Below, in pieces: positions 50,596 to 58,271 of a stretch of DNA of 64,000 nt (position 1 is its first letter; the number at the start of each line of letters is the position of its first letter). The translations under genes were made by a program, and so were the position numbers. Origin of the DNA: Lysobacteraceae bacterium (GTDB taxonomy: Bacteria > Pseudomonadota > Gammaproteobacteria > Xanthomonadales > Xanthomonadaceae); assembly GCA_016789405.1 (NCBI GenBank), contig JAEUPQ010000025.1:1-64000 (forward strand). Reading direction: 5' to 3'. Under the pieces are notes generated by a model. The model saw only the letters and a program-made list of their open reading frames with translations. It ran no database searches and had not been told where the DNA came from.

Positions 50596-50752
50596 CCGCG
50601 CGGCGTGGATGGCCGTCTCACCGAACCGAGTCTGACCCAAATCCACGCCTGCGTGTCGGCCGTGTGCATGGGCGCATCGGCAAGGGTCGCTGAGCGCCGT
50701 TCGTCGGCCGACCGGAAGGCAAGGGTTGACGGGCAAAGTCAGTTGAGTAGTT

Positions 50753-50772
50753 AATTAGGTAATTCCTTAATT
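50753..50772. promoter_or_regulatory. AT-rich operator-like near-palindrome before the ArsR gene
   Basis: AATTAGG-TAATT-CCTTAATT is a near-palindrome with one bulge in otherwise GC-rich DNA, 17 nt before the ATG at 50789. TTGACG at 50726-50731 may be the -35, with TAGTTA at 50748-50753 as -10. ArsR/SdpR regulators commonly autorepress through such sites. Confidence 0.5.
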
Positions 50773-50788
50773 GATTCATCGCATCCCC

Positions 50789-51166
50789 ATGGATCGAGTC
50801 TTCGAGGCCCTGGCCTCCACCCCGAGGCGTCGGATCCTCGCCTACCTCAACGGCGGCGAGCTCACCGCCGGCGAGATCGCGAGCCGCTTCGACTTCAGCA
50901 AGCCCGCACTGTCCGGCCATCTGCGCATCCTGGAGGACGCCGGACTGATCGCTCGCGAGAAGCGCGGCCAGTTCGTCTACTTCCGGCTGGTGCCCGACAC
51001 GCTTGCGAACACCGTCTTCGCCTGGGTCACCGAGCTGTGCCCGGTCGGCGGTCCGCTCAAGCGCGAGAGCCGCAAGCGCGCTGCAACGAAGCGCGGTGCC
51101 GCGCCGACCGATGGTGCGTCCGTCGACGCTCCCGATGCCTCGTCCTCTCCCGACTCCGCCGATTGA
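50789..51166 (+). CDS. ArsR/SdpR-family winged-helix regulator
   Basis: A 125-residue regulator. The helix-turn-helix is MDRVFEALASTPRRRILAYLNGGELTAGEIASRFDFSKPALSGHLRIL, then a wing REKRGQFVYFRL. No metal-binding Cys (CxC) is seen, matching the SdpR autorepressor type rather than ArsR/SmtB metal sensors. The C-terminus after about residue 92 is a basic then Ala/Asp-rich tail. No ribosome binding site precedes ATG 50789 (TTG 50771 possible). It probably controls the three genes downstream through the AT-rich site upstream. Confidence 0.85.
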   Translation: MDRVFEALASTPRRRILAYLNGGELTAGEIASRFDFSKPALSGHLRILEDAGLIAREKRGQFVYFRLVPDTLANTVFAWVTELCPVGGPLKRESRKRAATKRGAAPTDGASVDAPDASSSPDSAD

Positions 51167-51173
51167 GGTCGCC

Positions 51174-52598
51174 ATGTCGCTCGCTGCCAAGACAGTGCAG
51201 ACGTTTCCTTCCGTCCGCATTCCCTCGCGATCAGGTGGCCTGCCGGTCGAGGTGGTGCTGATCGCCCAGCTCGGCATCGGTGCCGGTACACAGCTGGTCA
51301 CGCGCACCGCATCGCTGCAGCGCGGGCATGCGGCCTTCGTCGACGCATTCGACGAGCCCTCGGCGCGGATCGGTGGCGCCGACTTCGCGCTCGGCGATCC
51401 ATCCTCGCTTTACACCTTCATCGTCGGCGCGAACGGCCATCCCTTCCATCGCCATGCGGGACACCGCGTGTTCACCGCGGTCTCTGGCAGCAGCGGCGCG
51501 CGGCTGCGGTTCTCGACTGCGTCGCAGGCGCAGCTCGACGCGGATCCGCACGCGTTCCTCGATGCCCTGCGCGATGTCGTGATCCCGCCGGATTGCCTGT
51601 TCACCGTGCGCTTCGGTGGCGGCACATGGCACCAGTTCCTGCCCGGTGAAGCAGGCTCGGGCCACCCGGCGCTGTTCGCGTTGTCGTGCCACACCAACGA
51701 ACTCGGCGGCGAACTCGCGGCCGATGTGCGCGAACAGGTGATGGCGAACGAGGCCGACATCCCGTCGCTGACCGAACTGTTGCCGCCTGCGGTCGAGCGC
51801 CTGCTCGAACGCGGGGAAGGCGCGCGTCGAGAGGTCCCGACGATGGTGCTGTCGCTCAATGAGCAGGTCGATTCACTGCAGGGCCGCTTCTGCGCCCGTG
51901 CCCGCGATGCACTGGGTCGCCTGCGCGCCTGGCTGGGTGGCCTGCGTGCGCCGGTCGGTTTCTTCGCCGACACGCAGGGCGCGCGCGTCCGTGCCCTGCC
52001 TGCGGTGCCGGCGTACTCGCTGCTGGCGCGCCAGTTCGAGAACTTCGACTCGAGCCGCGAGCACGAGGACATCGTCGCCATCGACCTGGACCCGGCCGAC
52101 CTGCCCGAGCGCACGGTCAGCGGCGTGCTCGCCCGCGTGCTCGAAGGTTTCCTCGAAAACCGTCCTTCCGCCGTCGGCCGGATGATGCAGGTGCGCAACG
52201 TGCTGGTGAAACCGCTCGGCCTGCGCACATCGCCACTGGGTTGCCCGGTGTCGTCCCTGCTCGGCGCGTGTCCGCAGACCTTCGCCGGTCGTTTTCCGGT
52301 ACTGGACCACCAGGTCGATGGCGACGATCGCGCCGAAGTCCTGCTCGGCGCCGACGACAGGCACCTCCGCTTCCGCTCCAGCGTCGGCGTCGAGCGTCTG
52401 TCCGATGGCCGCCTGCGTATTTCGCTCGCCACCCGCGTGCGCACCCGCAACCGGTTCGGTCGCGCGTACATGGCGCTGATCGAACGCACCCACCGCCACT
52501 ACATCGCCCCGACGATGCTGCGGATGGCGGTGTTGCACGTGCGGGTAGTGCAGGTCGCGGATGTGGCACCGGCACCAGCGCGGGTCACGGTCTTGTGA
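51174..52598 (+). CDS. Uncharacterised protein with C-terminal DUF2867 domain
   Basis: A 474-residue soluble protein. The first 210 residues contain a beta-rich part with NGHPFHRHAGHRVFTAVSG and VRFGGGTWHQFLP, which looks like a cupin metal site (HxHxxxxR...H). The C-terminal 170 residues (from about 285) show DUF2867-type sequence: FENFDSSREHEDIVAIDLD, VRNVLVKPLGLRTSP, FPVLDHQVDGDDRAEVLLGADDRHLRFRSSV and RTRNRFGRAYMALIERTHRHYIAPTMLR. DUF2867 is found next to SdpR-like regulators in other bacteria. Function unknown. ATG 51174 is 7 nt after the regulator stop, and the 3' end overlaps the next start by 4 bp. Confidence 0.75.
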   Translation: MSLAAKTVQTFPSVRIPSRSGGLPVEVVLIAQLGIGAGTQLVTRTASLQRGHAAFVDAFDEPSARIGGADFALGDPSSLYTFIVGANGHPFHRHAGHRVFTAVSGSSGARLRFSTASQAQLDADPHAFLDALRDVVIPPDCLFTVRFGGGTWHQFLPGEAGSGHPALFALSCHTNELGGELAADVREQVMANEADIPSLTELLPPAVERLLERGEGARREVPTMVLSLNEQVDSLQGRFCARARDALGRLRAWLGGLRAPVGFFADTQGARVRALPAVPAYSLLARQFENFDSSREHEDIVAIDLDPADLPERTVSGVLARVLEGFLENRPSAVGRMMQVRNVLVKPLGLRTSPLGCPVSSLLGACPQTFAGRFPVLDHQVDGDDRAEVLLGADDRHLRFRSSVGVERLSDGRLRISLATRVRTRNRFGRAYMALIERTHRHYIAPTMLRMAVLHVRVVQVADVAPAPARVTVL

Positions 52599-53452
52599 GC
52601 GAGATGACGGACAACGTTGTCCGGCTGTCCCCGGCCTCGGTCTTCATCGGGCGCGCGCTGCGCGGAAGCTTGTATGCAGCAGTGGCATCCGCGCTTGGGT
52701 TCGTGGTGTACAGCCTGGCTGTTTCGAAATGGCGCTGCGCGTCGCCACATGGCGATTTCGGAGGCTGTTTCATCGACTTTCTGAGCGCCACATCACTGGT
52801 TGGCATGTTCGCTTGCATCGCGTTCATGGTTGCTTTTTTCCATGCGCTGCTGCTGGGGGCGCCGTATGCGTGGTTCCTGGAGAGATTCCGGCTGTTCCGT
52901 CGCATTCCTGCGATGCTTGGTGGATGCGCTGTCGGGACATTGCCGTCGTTCGTGCTGCGGCTGCAGCCGGAGGTGTTTCCTTGGTTTGTAGTCCTTGGTG
53001 GCGTCGCTGCGCTGGCATTCCATGCAGGATGGTCGTCGCGGCGAAAAGGCGACGCACATGAAACGCATGAGCCATCAGGAATATCCTCGGCATCCGCGCC
53101 CACCCGCGTCTACTACAACAGCGCCTGCCCGGTGTGCCGGACCGGCATCGGAATGCAGCGGGATGCGATGGGTGCGTGCGAGATCGAATGGATCGATGTG
53201 CACGAGAATCCCGAAGCCGTGCGCGAACTCGGTGTCGACATCGAAGCCGTGCGCGAACGCCTGCATGTCCGCGATGCCGGGGGCGTGAAGGTCGGCGCGG
53301 ACGCCGCAGCGGCGTTGTGGTCGCGCACGCGAGGGCTGCGCTGGGCCTCGCGGTTGCTGGCGTTGCCGCGCGTGCGCGCGCTCGCGCAGCGTGCCTATGC
53401 CGCGTTCGCGCGCTGGTTGTATCGCTGGAATCGTCGCCACGGTCGTTGGTGA
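52595..53452 (+). CDS. Membrane protein fused to DCC-family (DUF393) thiol-disulfide oxidoreductase domain
   Basis: A 285-residue protein starting with GTG (coupled to the DUF2867 gene). The N-terminal about 150 residues form four hydrophobic segments (near 20-40, 60-85, 105-125, 128-145). The C-terminal about 125 residues are a DCC domain: RVYYNSACPVCRTGIGMQ with the CxxC dithiol, then EWIDVHENPEAVRELGVD and a basic tail. DCC domains have a thioredoxin-like fold and often sit beside membrane domains. GC drops in the membrane half (near 52.6-53.0 kb) compared with neighbours, hinting at a different origin for that part. Confidence 0.8.
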   Translation: MSEMTDNVVRLSPASVFIGRALRGSLYAAVASALGFVVYSLAVSKWRCASPHGDFGGCFIDFLSATSLVGMFACIAFMVAFFHALLLGAPYAWFLERFRLFRRIPAMLGGCAVGTLPSFVLRLQPEVFPWFVVLGGVAALAFHAGWSSRRKGDAHETHEPSGISSASAPTRVYYNSACPVCRTGIGMQRDAMGACEIEWIDVHENPEAVRELGVDIEAVRERLHVRDAGGVKVGADAAAALWSRTRGLRWASRLLALPRVRALAQRAYAAFARWLYRWNRRHGRW

Positions 53453-53509
53453 CGCAATGGGCCGCAGTGCCCGCAAGACCACAGGACATGTCGCGAACGC
53501 GACGCACAC

Positions 53510-53528
53510 GGCACCCGGAGCGGGTGCC
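53510..53528 (+). other. Hairpin in the leader of the 53549 gene
   Basis: GGCACCC/GGGTGCC with a GGAGC loop lies 20 nt before the ATG at 53549 and 57 nt after the DCC gene stop. It has no U-tract. It may end the previous message or shape the leader. Confidence 0.35.
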
Positions 53529-53548
53529 TCTCTCAGGGTGGAGGCCCG

Positions 53549-54085
53549 ATGAACGACACGATCGTTTCGAACCACGCGACAACCCCGGCTGTTCCCGCGA
53601 ACGCAACTCTCCTGCGGAGCGTGCTGGCCCTCCTGCTCGGGACGGTCGCCGCCTGCCTCGTCACCGCGCTCGGCGCGGGCGCGATCGTGGCGATCGGTTC
53701 GCCCGACATCCCGGGAGAGCCGGCCCTGGATATCTTCCTGATGCCGATGTATGCCTTGCTCAGCCTGATGTTCATCGTGCCCGTGGTCGTTGTGTTCGGT
53801 GTGCCTTATGCCGGTCTGCTGCTCGCCCTCGGCCGCTTCCGGTTCTGGCCGATGACACTGGGCGGATTCGCGATCGCCGGCGGCCCTGCGTTGATCAGCG
53901 CGGCTGCGATGCACTTCGGAGTTTCGAACGGTCTTCTGGACGTTCTGACCCTCCTCGGAACAGGCGCGGCCATCCTGGCCTCCGAGGTCCCTTATCCGGT
54001 CGCGGGCCTCCTCCTCGGCGCATTGGGCGCTCTCGGTGCGGCGGCGTTCCACCGCACCCACGTCTGCATCGCGAGATCGCGCTGA
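53549..54085 (+). CDS. Small multi-pass membrane protein of unknown function
   Basis: A 178-residue protein with four to five hydrophobic segments (about 23-50, 62-95, 105-128, 130-165) and a short Thr/Asn-rich N-terminus. A GTGGAGG ribosome binding site is 7-9 nt before ATG 53549. The segment FGVPYAGLLLALGRFRFWPMTLGGFAIAGGPALI parallels GAPYAWFLERFRLFRRIPAMLGGCAVGTLPSFV in the DCC gene before it, so the two membrane regions look related and may be a duplication. Function unknown. Convergent with pfp. Confidence 0.75.
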   Translation: MNDTIVSNHATTPAVPANATLLRSVLALLLGTVAACLVTALGAGAIVAIGSPDIPGEPALDIFLMPMYALLSLMFIVPVVVVFGVPYAGLLLALGRFRFWPMTLGGFAIAGGPALISAAAMHFGVSNGLLDVLTLLGTGAAILASEVPYPVAGLLLGALGALGAAAFHRTHVCIARSR

Positions 54086-54125
54086 CTTGCCGGCTCGCCG
54101 GAGAAGCTGCCGGCGTGCCGGAGGC

Positions 54126-55382
54126 TCAGCCCTCCCAGGCCGGCAGTTTCTTCTTCACCGCCACGTTCTTCAGCGAGACGTACTTCGGCAGGCCGTCGCG
54201 GCCGTACGGCGGCGGGGCTTCGCCGCGGATCAGCGGCTCCAGGTAGGTGCGTGCGGCGGCGGTGATGCCGTAGCCGTCCTTGCGGATGAAGTTCGCCGGC
54301 ATGGTCTTCTCGTGGTTGGCGACCTTGTCGAGCGGGGCGGCTTCGATGCGCCACTTGTACGGGGCGTTGGCGGTGCGGCGGATCACCGGCATCGTCGAGT
54401 TCATGCCGCGCAGGGCGAACTGGACGGCGGCCTTGCCGGCGGCCATGGCGTGGTCGAGGTCGGTCTTCGAGGCGACGTGCCGGGCCGAGCGCTGCAGGTA
54501 GTCGGGCAGGGTCCAGTGGACCTTGAGGCCCAGTTCGTCCTTGACCTTGCCGGCCAGGTACGAGGCCACGCCGCCGAGCTGGGTGTGGCCGAAGGCGTCC
54601 TTGCCGCCGCCTGCGTCGGCGACGAAGGTGCCGTCGGCGGTGCGGATACCTTCCGAAGCCACCACGACGCAGTAGCCGACCCGCTCGACGACCTTCTTCA
54701 CGTTCGCGAGGAAGTCGGCCTCGTCGTAGGCGCGCTCGGGGAACAGGATCAGGTGCGGCGCGGCGTCCGGACCTTCGCCGGCCAGGCCGGCGGCGGCGGC
54801 CAGCCAGCCGGCATGGCGGCCCATGGCCTCGTAGACGAAGACCCGGGTGGAGGTCTCGGCCATGGCGGCCACGTCCAGGGCGGCCTCGCGGATCGAGACG
54901 GCGGTGTATTTGGCGGCCGAGCCGAAGCCCGGGCAGCAGTCGGTCACGGCCAGGTCGTTGTCGATGGTCTTGGGCACGCCGATGCAGGTCAGCGGGACGT
55001 TGAACTCGGCGGCCAGCTTCGAGACCTTCAGCGCGGTGTCGGCCGAGTCGTTGCCGCCGTTGTAGAGGAAGTAGCGGACGTTGTGGGCCTGGAAGACCTC
55101 CAGCAGCCGCTCGTACTTCGCCCGGTCCTGCTCCAGCGACTTGAGCTTGACCCGGCACGAGCCGAAGGCGCCGCCCGGGGTGTGCGCCAGCGCGCGGATG
55201 CTGGCGACGGATTCCTTCGAGGTATCAATGAGTTCCTCGCGCAGGGCGCCGAGGATGCCGTTGCGGGCAGCCAGCACCTTGACCTTGCGGGCGCGGGCTT
55301 CGGAGATCACCGCCGAGGCGGTGGCGTTGATGACGGCGGTGACGCCGCCGGACTGGGCGTAAAGCAGTGTTCCGGATGCCAT
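54126..55382 (-). CDS. pfp: PPi-type 6-phosphofructokinase
   Basis: A 418-residue phosphofructokinase of the pyrophosphate-linked clade: fructose 6-phosphate plus PPi to fructose 1,6-bisphosphate plus Pi, reversibly. GGNDS (109-113) is in the phosphoryl donor loop instead of ATP-type GGDGS, and GVPKTIDNDL carries the PKTIDND substrate motif with the catalytic Asp. EAMGRHAGWLAA binds the substrate phosphate. This fits the Xanthomonas-type enzyme. The bulk of Xanthomonadaceae lack ATP-PFK. The start ATG 55382 is preceded by a CCTCCCCC-type leader on the plus strand (GGGGGAGG on the minus strand), a good ribosome binding site. Divergent from adk. Confidence 0.92.
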   Translation of the reverse strand: MASGTLLYAQSGGVTAVINATASAVISEARARKVKVLAARNGILGALREELIDTSKESVASIRALAHTPGGAFGSCRVKLKSLEQDRAKYERLLEVFQAHNVRYFLYNGGNDSADTALKVSKLAAEFNVPLTCIGVPKTIDNDLAVTDCCPGFGSAAKYTAVSIREAALDVAAMAETSTRVFVYEAMGRHAGWLAAAAGLAGEGPDAAPHLILFPERAYDEADFLANVKKVVERVGYCVVVASEGIRTADGTFVADAGGGKDAFGHTQLGGVASYLAGKVKDELGLKVHWTLPDYLQRSARHVASKTDLDHAMAAGKAAVQFALRGMNSTMPVIRRTANAPYKWRIEAAPLDKVANHEKTMPANFIRKDGYGITAAARTYLEPLIRGEAPPPYGRDGLPKYVSLKNVAVKKKLPAWEG

Positions 55383-55514
55383 GGGGGAGGGTTCGGAGAA
55401 TGGTCGTAGACGGGTTGGGGCGGGCTGCCATTGCGGTTAAGCTGGCAGGGTTGCGCCGTGGAACCTCGAGTGTAGCCCCACGGCCGAGAATTTCTCTTCC
55501 TTTTGGAGCATGCG

Positions 55515-56093
55515 ATGCGATTGGTTCTCCTCGGGGCCCCGGGATCGGGCAAGGGCACACAGGCGGCACGGCTGAAGGAACACCTGCAGGTGCCGCACAT
55601 TTCGACCGGCGACCTGCTTCGCGCCGAAGTCGCCGCCGGCAGCGCCCTGGGCCTGCAGGCGAAAGCCGTAATGGATCGTGGCGACCTGGTGTCCGACGAC
55701 ATCCTGCTGGGCATGCTCGAAGACCGCCTCTCGCGTCCCGATGTCGCCGATGGTTTCATCCTCGACGGCTACCCGCGCAACCTCGCGCAGGCCGGCGCGC
55801 TGGGCGACCTGCTCGCCCGCATCGGCCAGCCGATGGACCACGCCGTCCAGCTCGACGTCGACACCGACCTGCTGGTCGAGCGCATCGCCGGCCGCGCCAA
55901 GGAACAGGGTCGCGTCGACGACAGCCCCGAGTCCGTCCGCAACCGCCTCAACGTCTACAACGACGTCACCGCCCCGGTGGTGGACTATTACCGCCAGCGC
56001 GGCATGCTGAAGGTGGTCCATGGCGAAGGTTCGATGGACGATGTCTTCACCCGCATTCTCGAGGCGGTGGCTGTTGGGGTTGATGTGGGCTGA
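55515..56093 (+). CDS. adk: Adenylate kinase (short-LID form)
   Basis: A 192-residue enzyme, ATP + AMP to 2 ADP. MRLVLLGAPGSGKGTQA is the P-loop; ISTGDLLRAEV binds AMP; DGFILDGYPRN and GRVDDSPESVRNRLNVY complete the core. The LID is short with no zinc-binding Cys, the type seen in Xanthomonas. ATG 55515 has GGAG 6 nt before it. In-frame ATG 55503 lies further upstream but would lengthen the N-terminus by four residues. The stop overlaps the next gene by 11 nt. Confidence 0.95.
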   Translation: MRLVLLGAPGSGKGTQAARLKEHLQVPHISTGDLLRAEVAAGSALGLQAKAVMDRGDLVSDDILLGMLEDRLSRPDVADGFILDGYPRNLAQAGALGDLLARIGQPMDHAVQLDVDTDLLVERIAGRAKEQGRVDDSPESVRNRLNVYNDVTAPVVDYYRQRGMLKVVHGEGSMDDVFTRILEAVAVGVDVG

Positions 56094-56718
56094 CCGCCGG
56101 CTTTCGCTGTATGCGGCCCTTTCGATATCGGCCGTCGTGCTGGCGGCCTGTGAGCCGCCAGCGCCAGTGAAGCCTCAGCCTGCATTCTGCAGTGCAGCCA
56201 TTCCCCATTTCTCGCCGGGTACCTTTGATCCTGACGCGCGTTTCGACGCATTTACCAGGACGTGGTATTCGAAGCATCTCAAGGCCATGGGCGAGCCTTC
56301 CCTCCAGTGCGAATCGCCGCATCCGGCTTATCGCTTCCTATGGTTGAGGACGTTCCACAGACCGATCGCGATCCGTGTCGAGATGCGTTCCACAGGGACA
56401 TATCTTTCGGCCGTCGAGCTGGATGGTGCAGGCGGCTACGCACCCGGTGAGGTGTCGCGCAGGGTCGAACGCATCCTGGATGAGGAGCAGACGCGCGACT
56501 TCCAAGCCGCGCTGGCCAAAGCGGAAGTATGGACGCCCCTCGCCGAGGAAAAGTGGATGGTCAAGCACGATGGTGCGCAATGGGTGGTCGAAGCGCGAGA
56601 TGGAAAGCGCTATCTGCTGCATGATCACTGGTCACCCGATCAAGGGCGCGTACGCGACATGGGCATGGCCTTCCTGGCGTTGACGGATTGGCGCATCTGG
56701 CCGGGCGAATTGTATTGA
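56083..56718 (+). CDS. Predicted lipoprotein of unknown function
   Basis: A 211-residue protein starting inside the adk 3' end. Hydrophobic signal YAALSISAVVLAAC gives lipobox LAAC (Cys23). The mature part has FDPDARFDAFTRTWYSKHLKAMGEP, a WLRTF stretch, and a C-terminal VKHDGAQWVVEARDGKRYLLHDHWSP, which looks like a small beta domain. No family recognised. GC is lower than its surroundings (many AT-rich codons such as GATGGAAAGCGC). Local context gives no functional clue beyond adk. Confidence 0.72.
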   Translation: MWADRRLSLYAALSISAVVLAACEPPAPVKPQPAFCSAAIPHFSPGTFDPDARFDAFTRTWYSKHLKAMGEPSLQCESPHPAYRFLWLRTFHRPIAIRVEMRSTGTYLSAVELDGAGGYAPGEVSRRVERILDEEQTRDFQAALAKAEVWTPLAEEKWMVKHDGAQWVVEARDGKRYLLHDHWSPDQGRVRDMGMAFLALTDWRIWPGELY

Positions 56719-56828
56719 GGCGCCAGGGTTTCGAACCTCGGTTACCCGGTAAAACCCGGCCCCTCTGCCAACATCGACACGCTCAAGGGCTGAAAGCCCG
56801 AATATCCCGATTGAAGTTGTCCTGCACG

Positions 56829-57107
56829 ATGTCTGCCCGCGACCAATTCGAGATCCATCTGACGGTGGAAGCCGCGCAGGCTGCCGCAGGCGCTGACGCC
56901 TTGTCCCGCTTCGCCGAATCAGAGGGCATGCAGCTGCTGCACATCGAGTTGCCGCGCGGCGCGGTGACGGCGCAGCCGATGTTGAGCTGGCGGCGCGATG
57001 GCGTGCTCGCGGACTGCCTGGCGCAGATCGCGGTGGTCGAACAGGGCCTGGCCGATCGTGACATCCGCGTGGTTCGACCCGGGCGCCGAAGCGGCCCGGG
57101 TCGATGA
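56829..57107 (+). CDS. Small conserved-looking protein of unknown function
   Basis: A 92-residue soluble protein, MSARDQFEIHLTVEAAQAAAG... with MQLLHIELPRGAVTAQPMLSW. Short alpha/beta composition, no membrane segment or motif I can name. I accept it because codon use and amino-acid composition fit real proteins here. Only a weak ribosome binding site precedes ATG 56829, and a strong hairpin overlaps its last codons. It is convergent with the secreted repeat protein. Function unknown. Confidence 0.55.
   Translation: MSARDQFEIHLTVEAAQAAAGADALSRFAESEGMQLLHIELPRGAVTAQPMLSWRRDGVLADCLAQIAVVEQGLADRDIRVVRPGRRSGPGR
57074..57104. terminator. 11-bp perfect hairpin between convergent genes
   Basis: TCGACCCGGGC pairs with GCCCGGGTCGA around a 9-nt loop, ending one base before the stop codon of the 56829 gene and 19 nt before the stop of the convergent 57123 gene. 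No T-run on either side. A bidirectional, non-canonical terminator is the simplest reading. Confidence 0.5.
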
Positions 57108-57122
57108 GGGTGTGTCCTCGAC

Positions 57123-58025
57123 TCACTCCCCGTAATAGAAGTTGCCGGCCCAGATGAAGGCGACCGTCGGCGTGGGGAAGGACGGCGGGGTGCCGAGGTA
57201 GCAGCGGGTGCCATCGAAGCGGCCGACAGCGCAGCGGCGGGTGGTGGCGTAGAAGTTGCCCGCATACAGGAAGGCGGCGCTCCCCGGCGGGACGATGGCG
57301 ATGCGACAGCCCGTGCCGTCGAAGATGCCCTGGGTGCAGGTGTTGTTGGGACCCGCAGGCGCGTAGAAGGCGTTGTTGCTGATGAAAGCGCCGACCGGTG
57401 CGGGGCTGTAATAGCAATTGGCGGTGTCCCAGCCGCCGATCTGGCAGATGGTGCTGTTCTGCGCCGCAACGTAGTAGCTGTTGTTGACGATCAGCGCCGT
57501 CGAGCCGGCCGGCGGCGGTCCGACGTAGCAGTTGGCGGTGTCGTAGCCGGCCATGACCGTGCCGTTCCACCAGGTGACCTGGCGCGTGCATGGGCCGACC
57601 TGGTGGACGAAGTACATCTTGTTGCTGCAACCGCCGCACAGCAGCAGGTCGATCTTCAGCATGGGTTTGCCGGACACGATGCCGTCGTACAGCAGCAGCC
57701 CGGAGAAGTAGCCGCTGCCGCCGCCGATCACGCGCGGATCGTTCAGCGCGATGCGCACGTAGAGATCCGAGGGCGGCTGGCTCGAATAGCCGAGGGTCGG
57801 TTGCAGCCAGCCCCAGCCGGACGGGGCGGGAGCCACGCAGTTGGTGGACACAAGGTTGGCGTGGTCGCCGACGTTGCCGGTCGACGGCTGGTTCTGGCTG
57901 TTCAACCATCCGGTGATCCGCCAGCAGTTGGCGGCCGAGGCCGGAGCGCTGATGGCGCACAGGGCGAGGAGCAGCAGCGCGGCGAAGCGCAGGCGCAGCC
58001 CGGGAAGCGTGATGGGCAGTCTCAT
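57123..58025 (-). CDS. Secreted protein with four Cys-containing tandem repeats
   Basis: A 300-residue exported protein with a signal peptide ending near Ala32 (APASAA). Residues about 35-155 form a jelly-roll-like N-terminal domain (YSGLLLYDGIVSGKP and a CGGCSN Cys pair). Then come four repeats of about 37 residues, unit C-x2-G-x-[WF]-D-x3-C-[YR]-x3-P-x-G-x3-[FLI]-[IL]-x2-N-x-[FY]-Y, e.g. GGWDTANCYYSPAPVGAF and GIFDGTGCRIAIVPPGSAAF. Such repeats cap secreted carbohydrate-active enzymes in myxobacteria and relatives. AAAGGA is 8 nt before ATG 58025. Likely type II secreted; possibly glycan-binding. Confidence 0.75.
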   Translation of the reverse strand: MRLPITLPGLRLRFAALLLLALCAISAPASAANCWRITGWLNSQNQPSTGNVGDHANLVSTNCVAPAPSGWGWLQPTLGYSSQPPSDLYVRIALNDPRVIGGGSGYFSGLLLYDGIVSGKPMLKIDLLLCGGCSNKMYFVHQVGPCTRQVTWWNGTVMAGYDTANCYVGPPPAGSTALIVNNSYYVAAQNSTICQIGGWDTANCYYSPAPVGAFISNNAFYAPAGPNNTCTQGIFDGTGCRIAIVPPGSAAFLYAGNFYATTRRCAVGRFDGTRCYLGTPPSFPTPTVAFIWAGNFYYGE

Positions 58026-58232
58026 GTAACGGGTCCTTTCTGACAGTCGTGGGCGCCGATCGCGCCCGGATCCGCCGCCATCCCGACGGCAGGGCGCCAA
58101 TCTATCCGCGCGCCGACGTCGCCTTGCGCCGTGCTGCACGGAAACATCCCTATTTCGTCCCGCGATCGACCTCGGGGGCGCGAGTGACATGGCGACGTGA
58201 TCGAGCCCGGACGTGAGCCGTGCCGCATGCAG

Positions 58233-58238
58233 TACGAT
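58233..58238 (+). promoter_or_regulatory. Possible -10 box of mpl
   Basis: TACGAT lies 33 nt before the TTG start at 58272. The 246-bp gap between the secreted repeat protein and mpl contains both divergent promoters; apart from this I find no further element. Confidence 0.3.
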
Positions 58239-58271
58239 GCGGCCTTTCCGGCACGACAGAGCGGCAAGACC

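Noticed and set aside
56719..56760. TTTCGAACC resembling a tRNA T-loop
   Set aside because: The stem bases flanking the loop do not pair and no acceptor, D-arm or anticodon arm can be drawn on either strand.
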